This document shows, piece after piece, positions 54,697 through 62,609 of a stretch of DNA of 64,000 nt (position 1 is the stretch's first letter; each line of letters opens with the position of its first letter). The DNA lies in contig CM046307.1 of the NCBI GenBank assembly GCA_025267735.1, positions 35,765,231-35,829,230 on the forward strand. The letters are read 5' to 3'. The translations under genes were made by a program, and so were the position numbers. The stretch comes from Mactra quadrangularis (taxonomy: Eukaryota; Mollusca; Bivalvia; Venerida; Mactridae). A model generated the notes under the pieces. The model was not told where the DNA came from. It did no database searches and saw nothing but the letters and a program-made list of their open reading frames with translations.

Positions 54697-55363
54697 GTGT
54701 AAACAAACAGTTCGGCCTTAGCAGATCTCACTTCCTGTCCCCCACTTAACCAAACTAATCATTGTCATTAGCGCAGTTGGTTTTCCCATCAAGTTTCCAC
54801 AAGAGGTGGGGTACAGGGGATACTGGTTCGAATCAAGCCCAGGGCAGGCGGTTATACCCTTACAAATACAAATACAGTACAACCTCTCTAGAACAACACC
54901 CAGTGGTAGTGACTAAAGTACTGGTAAAATAAGACAAGTGTCCAGGAAAGCTGAGTTGGGTGCACTGGTCACTGCAAAATAAGTTGCTCAACTTGCTCGA
55001 AACTGGTATAAACACAGCCGATACTTCATCCATCAGAAAATCACACTCGATACCCTGGAATACGATAAATCAAACACAAGAAATTAACATACCTTGGGTC
55101 ATCGGTGATCTCTCATCTGGTCGGAAGTCTGTGTCATCTTTTTCTTTCTTCTACGCCTAGAAACAGAGAACAAACAAGGTTAGGATAATATAAAAACAGT
55201 AGAAAAAAATAATTAAAAAATGGTCATACTTCTCTGTACTAAGGGGTCCTCTTCAATCTGTCATCTTCTTCGTTCTTCGTTCTTGGTCTAGAACAGAAAA
55301 GCGCACAACATAAACAACACCGTAAAACAAACTCACATAAAGACATAATCAATCATCACAATA
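54697..55363 (+). repeat. Last A module of the array
   Basis: A complete 667-bp A module with the A box and B box at the usual offsets, and the CTAGAACAG tail variant shared with the units near 50.7 to 53.8 kb. It marks the right limit of HOR order: it is followed by B-like monomers only. Confidence 0.9.
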
Positions 55364-56784
55364 GGTGGGGGTACAGGGGATACTGGTTCGAATCACGCCC
55401 AGGGCAGGCGGCTATAACCTTACAAGAAATGGGCGCAACAAATACAGTACAACTTCTCTTGAACAACACGCAAGTGGTAGTGACTAAAGTACTGGTTAAA
55501 TAGAAACGTGTCCAGGAAAGCTGAGTTAGGTGCACTGGTCACAGCCAAATAAGTTAAAACAACTGCGTCGACTTGCTCATAACCAGCAGAAAATCATACT
55601 CGATACCCTAGAATACGATAAATCAAACACAAGAAATTAACATACCTTGGGTCATCGGTAATCTTTCATTTGGTCGGAAGTCTGTGTCATCTACTTCGTT
55701 CTTCGTTCTTCTTCTTGGTCTAGAATAGAAAAGTGCGCAACATAAACAACACCGTAAAACAAACTCGCACTAAGACATAATCAATCATCAGAATGGGTGG
55801 GGGTACAGGGGATACTTGTTCGAATCACGCCCAGGCCAGGCGGCTATAACCTTACAAGAAATTGGCGCAACAAATACAGTACAACTTCTCTTGAACAACA
55901 CACAAGTGGTAGTGACTAAAGTACTGGTTAAATAGAAAAAGTGTCCAGGAAAGCTGAGTTAGGTGCACTGGTCACAGCCAAATAAGTTAAAACAACTGCG
56001 TCGACTTGCTCATAACCAGCAGAAAATCATACTCGATACCCTAGAATACGATAAATTAAACACAAGAAATTAACATACCTTGGGTCATCGGTGATCTTTC
56101 ATTTGGTCGGAAGTCTGTGTCATCTTCTTCGTTCTTCGTTCTTCTTCTTGGTCTAGAATAGAAAAGTGCGCAACATAAACAACACCGTAAAACAAACTCG
56201 CACTAAGACATAATCAATCATCAGAATGGGTGGGGGTACAGGGGATACTGGTTCGAATCACGCCCAGGCCAGGCGGCTATAACCTTACAAGAAATTGGCG
56301 CAACAAATACAGTACAACTTCTCTTGAACAACACGCAAGTGGTAGTGACTAAAGTACTGGTTAAATAGAAATGTGTCCAGGAAAGCGGAGTTAGGTGCAC
56401 TGGTCACAGCCAAATAAGTTAAAACAACTGCGTCGACTTGCTCATAACCAGCAGAAAATCATACTCGATACCCTAGAATACGATAAATCAAACACAAGAA
56501 ATTAACATACCTTGGGTCATCGGTGATCTTTCATTTGGTCGGAAGTCTGTGTCATCTTCTTCGTTCTTCGTTCTTCTTCTTGGTCTAGAATAGAAAAGTG
56601 CGCAACATAAACAACACCGTAAAACAAACTCGCACTAAGACATAATCAATCATCACAATGGGTGGGGGTACAGGGGATACTGGTTCGAATCACGCCCAGG
56701 CCAGGCGGCTATAACCTTACAAGAAATTGGCGCAACAAATACAGTACAACTTCTCTTTAACAACACCCAATGGTTTGCTGACTA
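55364..56784 (+). repeat. Monomeric right edge of the satellite
   Basis: Three full monomers (55364-55795, 55796-56228, 56229-56660) and a partial one (from 56661) follow without an A module. They mix B and C diagnostic sites (GGCCAGGCGG with GTGCGCAAC) and hold more private changes than interior copies: AAACGTGTCC, CATCTACTTCG, ATCAGAATGGG, GATACTTGTTCG and one extra A in GAAAAAGTG. The last partial monomer reads CAACACCCAATGGT, then loses homology at about 56770-56784. Confidence 0.9.
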
Positions 56785-56914
56785 GCCCTCTTACTATTTG
56801 ACCAAACATCCTACTATACACTTGTAAATAAAATATAATTCTAACAACATGCTCTAAGCGAACTACCAAACTTTATCCGAGCATTTAATATACCATGTTA
56901 TGTGAAGTTTTGAT

Positions 56915-57118
56915 TTATGCAATAGGACAAATATGATTGTGCAATACAATCAAACTTTCACAGATGCAATTAAAATGTGTGCACGATGAACAATAGAATT
57001 TCATCCGTGTTTCATGTTTTTCAGCAATATTGCCTAAAATATTTTGATCATAGTACATGTACAAACTGTGCAATGATGATAAATCTGTGCGGTTGAGTTT
57101 CAAATTGGGAAAATTCAT
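56915..57118 (-). pseudogene. Possible decayed B-box zinc-finger (TRIM-like) fragment
   Basis: A 67-codon frame starts at a true ATG preceded in frame by TAA. Its second half, from KHETRMKFYCSSC through FNCICESLIVLHNH, resembles the B-box type 2 zinc finger of TRIM proteins: His, seven residues, CxxC, four residues, Cys, and a terminal pair of His. In the family these residues bind two zinc ions, and the fold supports ubiquitin ligases, often expanded in molluscs. Here the first Cys of the motif is missing, the Cys/Asp after the fifth ligand is Glu or displaced by one, and the last His spacing is one short. The frame stops right after the motif, with no RING, coiled coil or NHL part nearby. 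It is a relic, a lone exon or coincidence. Confidence 0.25.
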
Positions 57119-57711
57119 TTACTTAAGCAGACAAAATATTTATTTTTGTAACATGAAGGATTGCAAAAGTCATACTGTACAGCAGCTAAACACAACCTTA
57201 TACATACTGTAAATTAATTTTCATAAAAATGGCATGTTATTGTTCTTTAAATTTTGCATTCATCCGTTTTAGGAGAAACACAGGAGTCCACACAGTAGTG
57301 TAGTAGTTTCAAACTATTTTTTCTTGTTTAAACAAAATTCTTGTTTCTATATCTTTGGCTCAGTAAATTAGAGTGTATTTATTACTTGTTTTTATATAGA
57401 TAATAAAAAGAATATTTTTGAATAAACTATCTAAAAGAAAATACATTGTTGTAACTGAATATAAATAGCTAGTTATGATACAGAGCTCCACAGTCACTTT
57501 ACTAAGTCCAAAATCAATCCCAAATAAACTAAGATGAAATAGTCAAACGGTTTCAAATTAATTCCATAGCCTAAAATCCAAATAGGATCATATGCATGAT
57601 AATCTCTGCACTCAAATAAAATATGTAAGAATTTAACCCTAACATCTTGGGCAGGATGTAGATCTAAGAGTTCAAATTGTGAATGTTTTCCCTTTACCTC
57701 CTATTGTCCCC

Positions 57712-57762
57712 TTTTGTCCCCTGTATGTGATTCTAATACTGTCCTTTTTTCCCCTGTATGTG
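57712..57762 (+). repeat. Short direct duplication in a C-rich tract
   Basis: TTTTGTCCCCTGTATGTG at 57712-57729 is nearly repeated as TTTTTCCCCTGTATGTG at 57746-57762, within a tract rich in TGTCCCC. It looks like a local slippage or duplication product. No function is apparent. Confidence 0.5.
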
Positions 57763-57847
57763 TCCCCTCTAAACTTTATGCTATTAAAAACATATTTCCA
57801 CTAAATAATGTAAATATTTTTTTACAGAATTTTGAAAATAAATCACT

Positions 57848-57970
57848 TATAGCACGTTTAGGATAACTTTCATTACACAAAATCAGCTGACCTCCCTGCT
57901 TTATGTAATACTTGTAATAATATGTAAACAAACTGAGTCGTTTGTCTCAAGTTATCCTAAACGAGCTATA
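57848..57970 (-). mobile_element. 123-bp MITE with about 20-bp terminal inverted repeats
   Basis: The left end, TATAGCACGTTTAGGATAAC, is the inverted copy of the right end, GTTATCCTAAACGAGCTATA, with one mismatch. The inside is related, in reverse orientation, to the segments at 58422-58520 and 63018-63117 (shared words include GTCAGCTGATTTTGTGTAAT and its complement). There is no coding capacity, so it is non-autonomous. TATA at both tips could hide a TA-type target duplication; the superfamily is not certain. Confidence 0.75.
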
Positions 57971-58012
57971 CCTAATGAATGCTAAGAAAAAATAGTATGT
58001 TATGTTTTTACT

Positions 58013-59051
58013 TTAAAGACACAACTTATAAATCTTGGACATCAAAAGAAAATTGTAGTATAGTGGTTACATCATAATAGAGGTGAAAATTTCAAGTATT
58101 ACATGTTTCATGACTTTTTCGTGTTTGCTAGCAGGTAAAATAAATTGAGGCCCATGCTTGGCTATTGATAATGTTTCTTCTATTGTATTAATGGATATCT
58201 CTGACAAAATTGAGTAACTGTTTGTCATTAAGTCAAATTTTCCACCCTTTTTTAAAAAAATGGATAAAAGAATAATTTAGCAGACAACATTTAAATGAGC
58301 AGACGACATTTTTTTTCGTAGCTGGTCAACGATTAGACATACGTAATAAAAAGAGAAATATTTTTCTATTCACAATTCCATCAACATTTGTCAATGGATT
58401 TCAACAAAAATTTCACATAAGTATAGCTCGTTTAAAATAACTTGAGACAAACGACTCAGTTTGTTTACATTTTGGGAATCAGGTATTACATAAAACAGGG
58501 AGGTCAGCTGATTTTGTGTAATGTACTAAATTTAATACATCAAATTCACACTGATAATAGTCGATAATTACGTGTACTAAACTTAAATCCACCAGTGTAT
58601 AAGAATGGTATCGTTGTATTTTGTCTCAAGTTATCCTAAACGAGCTATATTGTCATCAAGTGCCTTAGTGTACAAAATATCCTTTTATCGTCCATGTATG
58701 GGTCACATATTGCTTTTCAAAGATAGTGAGAGCTTATTACTGTCACTCGGGTGTCGGTATCCAATGTCTCAACGTTTGTGTTTGCAGACTTTGATCATTT
58801 CAGTTGTATCAAGATTTTCACTTAAAGTCAAACAGCGAAAAATGTAGACAATTAGGGACATGTAGTTTTTGCTACTCGGCACTAAGATCCATTTATATAA
58901 ACGCTACATATGAACTAGGTTCATGCACTCATCGCAGGGCCTCAATTATTTTATCCATTCTACGTGACACACTGAAATTCTACCGTTATATCTAGCCACG
59001 AAAAAAGCATGCGATACATGTGTCAAACTTTATGATAAGTTGTGTCTTTAA
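58013..59051 (+). mobile_element. Non-autonomous DNA transposon, copy 1 (TTAA-ended, 1039 bp)
   Basis: It starts TTAAAGACACAACTTAT and ends with the inverted copy ATAAGTTGTGTCTTTAA. A second copy with the same ends lies at 62610-63689 in the same orientation, with unrelated flanks, so the limits are firm. TTAA at both tips is the target duplication of piggyBac-type elements, but here it is also part of the inverted repeat, so the superfamily is only a suggestion. Short frames inside start at TTG or overlap the nested MITE and show no transposase motif. Compared with copy 2 it lacks about 43 bp after GTGTAATG (near 58523). Confidence 0.8.
58422..58649 (+). mobile_element. Nested MITE inside copy 1 (228 bp)
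   Basis: Left end TATAGCTCGTTTAAAATAAC with TTGAGACAAA after it; right end TTTGTCTCAA then GTTATCCTAAACGAGCTATA. The termini match in inverted orientation over about 30 bp with two mismatches and are shared with the 123-bp MITE at 57848-57970. It occurs at the same place in both copies of the host element, so it inserted before that element spread, or is an original part of it. Confidence 0.7.
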
Positions 59052-60563
59052 TCACAAATTTGATTTAAAACATACAGGTATACACCCAGATGTCAAACTC
59101 ATTGTTTGTACAGTCTGACTGGTTAAAGTAATGTTGAAACCTTGGTTTTGCTAACAATTTAACCACTTTAAAAAACTTTTTTAATGAAAAAATATCATCT
59201 TTTTATGAACTTTAATTTAAGAAAAACTTTTTAATAATGCAAAAATTAACAAAACATTTCCATCTCTGTTGCAAAATGTTTAGCTTTTTAAGTTCCAGAC
59301 TGAAGTTAAATATACAAATCAGTCACATTATCATTATCAAAGGGATTAACATTTATTAATTATTTTAATTTTTAACAGGCCCCCTGATGTTTTGTGATCT
59401 ATAATGTTCTCATAGCTGCAACAATTGATCTTATCTTATATTTTAGAATGTCAAACTGCTAGTGACACAATTAACACAAATAAACTATAATTTAAATGAT
59501 ATATTTATGTTATATTTGATATCAATATAAGTTTTCACATATATTTTTAGTTTTGTATAATATTTCAACTGTCATAACTTTTTTACTAATTGTTGGAAAA
59601 ATATATAATTCACACCATTAGATAGCAAATTTAATACTATAAAATATTTGCTCTTGCTTAAATTTGATTAAATCAATATTTATTATAGTAAATGCCTGTT
59701 ATAATATATAGGTGTCAAACAATAGTCATCATTTAAAATTTCTATGAAGATAAGGTACGTTTTATCACTGACTTGTATGAGAATCTGATATGGATCAGGT
59801 AGACTGCTCTATGAGGTAAAGGGTTAAGATTACAAGAAGAAAGTAACTTTACTTGAAAAATCAAGTTATTAGTGCTAGCCAAAAAATCCACCAGTGAATC
59901 TTGTAACAATTAGAAAAGTACTAGAATTCCTATCAGGAAAATCCCCTAATTGTTCTGCAATTCTTACATACTGCCACGCTCAGAATAGTGTTGTTTTTTA
60001 CAGAAAATGTGCAACATTGGTAGTACAATGGAATTTCTAAACTACTTTCAAAACCCTAATGCTATCTGAAAATTGTTTAGGGAAAATAGATTTTGACACT
60101 CAATGGGACGGACCCTCTCTGGCACTTTTTTCAAACACCAGATACAAGTTTGTTCTTCAACTGAACAAGGGATCAATTATTTCAATACATAAAATAACAA
60201 TTGAAATTCAGAATTTCACATGAACATGAAAAGTACTCCCCAAATTGCCATCAAGTCGACTAAAGTTGCGGAACTATGGATCTTCAAAGCTTAGGGCCGC
60301 CTATGACATACAGGAAGTCGTTTTTGCGCCTTTTTTCGCACTGACGTCACGATCCTACGGCCAATAAAAAACTTTACTCAATTTTTATATTCGTTGATAA
60401 AAAAGTATTTTTTGAAGTACAAAATCATTTTCTTATCAAATTAATGAACAATTCGTTAAATTAGGATTTTAAAGGAAAGCCCAAATCACAAAAATAAATT
60501 TAACTAGCCTGAAGGCACGTTCTAAGTTCAAGTAATATAACTACAAACAAACAAGTAACACTT
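59052..60563. other. AT-rich DNA with no recognised gene
   Basis: About 1.5 kb with long A/T runs and stops in all frames. A perfect CRE-type palindrome TGACGTCA lies at 60342-60349 within a locally GC-richer stretch (60290-60365). I see no other structured element. Confidence 0.5.
60342..60349. promoter_or_regulatory. CRE-like palindrome TGACGTCA
   Basis: A perfect 8-bp match to the cAMP-response element bound by CREB/ATF factors, in the context GCACTGACGTCACGATCC. No gene start is visible near it, so it is a bare motif match with limited weight. Confidence 0.2.
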
Positions 60564-60645
60564 GTCACAGTGGCCGAGCGGTCAAGTGTCAAGATTTTTT
60601 GTCAAGAAAAAACTATATAAAGCTGGTTCGATTCCTGCTGTAACC
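60564..60645 (+). tRNA. Class-II tRNA-like sequence (Ser/Leu type), probably pseudogene or SINE head
   Basis: GTCACAG (60564-60570) is followed at once by an A box, TGGCCGAGCGG (60571-60581), as in tRNA-Ser and tRNA-Leu. A B box, GGTTCGATTCC (60625-60635), is a perfect match. The T arm GCTGG-TTCGATT-CCTGC pairs at four of five positions, and CTGTAAC (60638-60644) can pair with the 5' arm at six of seven. That pairing overlaps the T arm by one base, so one base seems lost. A TTTTTT run in the anticodon region (60595-60600) would stop polymerase III early. Long T runs follow from 60647. I cannot assign an anticodon. Confidence 0.5.
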
Positions 60646-60646
60646 A

Positions 60647-60665
60647 TTTTTTTTATTTTTTTTTT
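60647..60665 (+). terminator. T-run, polymerase III-type terminator
   Basis: Runs of T broken by single A begin right after the tRNA-like sequence. T4 or longer ends polymerase III transcription, so the placement fits, but the upstream TTTTTT inside the tRNA-like body makes a full transcript doubtful. Confidence 0.35.
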
Positions 60666-60900
60666 AAATAGTAGTGCAATCAAAATTCAACAAAAAAATA
60701 CTAACAGTGCATGTATGCAAACCACTTCAAGTTAATCTTAAAATTAGCACAGGAGAGACAGTTTCCAGACCGTGTTACCCTCTCTATTTCTCAACCGGGC
60801 TTGGGACCGGCTACGGCTAGATTAAATAATTTCATCGCATTACACGCGCTTCAAATTGCGACACCTGTATATGCACATGTAAGTAAAGGATATTAACTGA

Positions 60901-61034
60901 GTGCGAGAGTTTTCTGAGTAAGAACAAACCTGGCCGCGGACTTCTCGTGAAAATCCGAAAACGCTTTTGAGCGTTTGAGGATTTTTAGAAGTCTAAGGTC
61001 AGGTTGTTTTAACACAGAAAATCCGTAGCACGAG
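60901..61034. repeat. Imperfect 134-bp palindrome (foldback/MITE-like)
   Basis: The two arms centre on about 60967. Nested complementary pairs are GACTTCT with AGAAGTC, AAAATCC with GGATTTT, AACGC with GCGTT at the tip, then outward AACCTG with CAGGTT and TTTTCTG with CAGAAAA, and roughly GTGCGAG with the CACGAG near 61029-61034. A single strand could form a long hairpin with small bulges. It may be a foldback element or solo MITE; no target duplication was recognised. Confidence 0.7.
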
Positions 61035-62609
61035 ATTTATATCCGACTTACACAACGACTGACTTAAGTGATTAGTTACACATGTACATTGATTGGGCAT
61101 GGACCACATTTTTACAAACAAATTTGATTTGAGTGCATCTTCTTCTGTCACGAGCGTTTAGCGGATCTGAAACTATTAATTAACAGATAACAAGCGTAAT
61201 TTGATTACATGTTTTAGGACCCGCAAGAGTAAATAATATTTGTTAATTAACAATAAATGCATGAATAAGTTTCTGAATTTATTATATTGTTTAATTTTTC
61301 GTTCAGGATCATTTTTCGTTCTTATTTAATGTCATCATCTCATTCTCGGTAAATAACGCTATTTAACACCTTACATAGACACAGTCATGAGCAGTTTTAT
61401 TTTACATACTTATTCTCGGTCATATTTAGTTAAAGTAGTAATATCGTAAGTCAATGAGCTAGAATTTGAAGCATTTTATGTGGTTAACGTCGCTACTAAA
61501 TCATTACATGTATGATGAATACAACATATTGTTCATTTCCATTTCTTTTGAAGAAATCAATAGGTCTGTATATATTTTCAAAATTGGTTAAATTTTGTTA
61601 TATATAAACATTCCATGGAAATACAATAAGTTTTGTAGTGAAGACATTATTTCAAAATTAAACAGTTCGTGTTTATTTAAAGTTCTAATTTGACACGTAG
61701 ACTGCGTTCCATTGAATACACGAATTAAAATTTCACGATGGCAGGTTATTCTTTTTTCGTGGCCGGGTTGATATCTAAATTCTAAAACTATAAAATATCT
61801 AAAACTCGCCGACGTGAAAAAGAACTCGCTCAAGTGAAGTCTTTTGTTTAACTAGGGGGTTCTGAAATATATTAACCCATGTTAAACAAAGGAAAGGGTG
61901 TGTAATTATTAAATATAATGAATTAAACATTTTATTTCAACAAAATAACTAGCCTCAATTATTCACAGTAAATATCCAGTATGTAATTAATCCAAATAAA
62001 AAGTTTCACCAAAACACTAGCGATTTCGGAAACTAAATGAATCTCGTGTAAACTCATCACCAATCACATTTCTAACTCACATTTCATTGGTCGAATAAAT
62101 CTTGGCAGGCGCCAAATGGACAGACTAGTCAGTTTGCATTAAGTCCTGCCCATTTCCCTAAAAAAGCTAAACAGGCACGTAGGAAGCATTTTCAGATGGG
62201 CGGCTAATTTATTCAGATTTATTTAAAGGAAAAGAAAACAGTACTTAGTTGTCATATAAGTCTAGTTTTGTCCTACAAAAACCCTCGCCGTTTTCTCCTC
62301 GTCTTGAGACTAATACCTTCGGTTATCTTAGGCAGTTTTATTTAAATTTAGCGTGTAGCTTTGACTTTGCTGAAAACGCACGAATGTTTCAATCAATTGA
62401 GTGGGACAGTCACAGATTAAATAAAGATCCTCAATCACTATTACTGCTGAAAATATTGGGGACTGAGCCCCTCCCCTAGCTCCCACTGTTCCTACGGACC
62501 TGCTAAGTTCACGTGTGTACTTGCCGACCGATATTTGATAAATCCGTCTACACGGCGTGGTTCACTTTCTTTAACTAAAATTTAAATTTGTGAATATTCC
62601 TAAGGTTAC
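61035..62609. other. Single-copy DNA without a recognised gene
   Basis: About 1.6 kb. Frames near 61588-61833 (minus) and 62249-62479 (plus) open only from TTG and carry no known motif. A cluster of promoter-like words lies at 62060-62205. Otherwise I see nothing I can name. Confidence 0.5.
62060..62205. promoter_or_regulatory. Cluster of CCAAT, E2F-like and GC-box words
   Basis: CCAATCAC near 62061, ATTGGTCG (an inverted CCAAT) near 62087, GGCGCCAAA near 62108-62116 (reverse TTTGGCGCC, an E2F-type site) and GGGCGG near 62199. The combination is seen in animal cell-cycle promoters, but no coding exon is recognisable on either side. Treat it as a weak motif cluster. Confidence 0.18.

Larger units (their letters stand above)
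1..56784. repeat. SINE/exon-derived satellite array with 1535-bp higher-order repeat
   Basis: The whole stretch is one head-to-tail tandem array of roughly 432-bp monomers. Three monomer types follow in fixed order A (667 bp), B (432 bp), C (436 bp), giving a 1535-bp HOR. A modules start at 889 (hybrid), then every 1535 bp from 1871, except for 1528-bp steps (HORs starting at 3406, 12609, 33228, 36291 and 45494) and two 1103-bp steps (from 21812 and 24450). I count 37 A modules and about 112 monomers in total. Copies differ at only a few positions per HOR, so the array is recently homogenised. The left end is outside the window. On the right, homology fades between 56770 and 56784 into unrelated DNA. 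No conserved long reading frame runs through it. Confidence 0.97.
56785..57847. other. AT-rich single-copy DNA flanking the array
   Basis: Contains the minus-strand B-box-like frame at 56915-57118 and the short C-rich duplication at 57712-57762. Apart from these I see no gene, RNA or repeat; long frames are absent and A/T runs are frequent. Confidence 0.6.

Noticed and set aside
1..56784. A CRISPR array or bacterial direct-repeat system.
   Set aside because: Repeat units are hundreds of bases with no short repeat and unique-spacer alternation, and the features point to a eukaryote.
1..56784. A giant repetitive protein or silk-like gene encoded by the array.
   Set aside because: No frame stays open across a module on either strand, and the mini-exons of A, B and C have incompatible phases, so a continuous coding chain over all modules is not possible.
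1..56784. A ribosomal, histone or 5S gene cluster.
   Set aside because: The modules hold no rRNA, 5S or histone sequence that I can recognise; only the tRNA-like boxes recall a polymerase III gene, and they do not fold into a tRNA.
58605..58995. Overlapping 80- and 63-codon frames, with near-identical twins at 63243-63633.
   Set aside because: They lie within the two transposon copies and partly in the nested MITE terminus; the second starts at TTG. Their similarity reflects copied DNA, and no transposase or other motif is present.
61588..61833. An 81-codon minus-strand frame.
   Set aside because: It opens only from TTG, with no motif and no splice or promoter context; a chance frame in AT-rich DNA is enough.
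62249..62479. A 76-codon plus-strand frame.
   Set aside because: It begins at TTG, and its end (GGGGACTGAGCCCCTCCCC) looks like low-complexity or repeat sequence. No domain was recognised.
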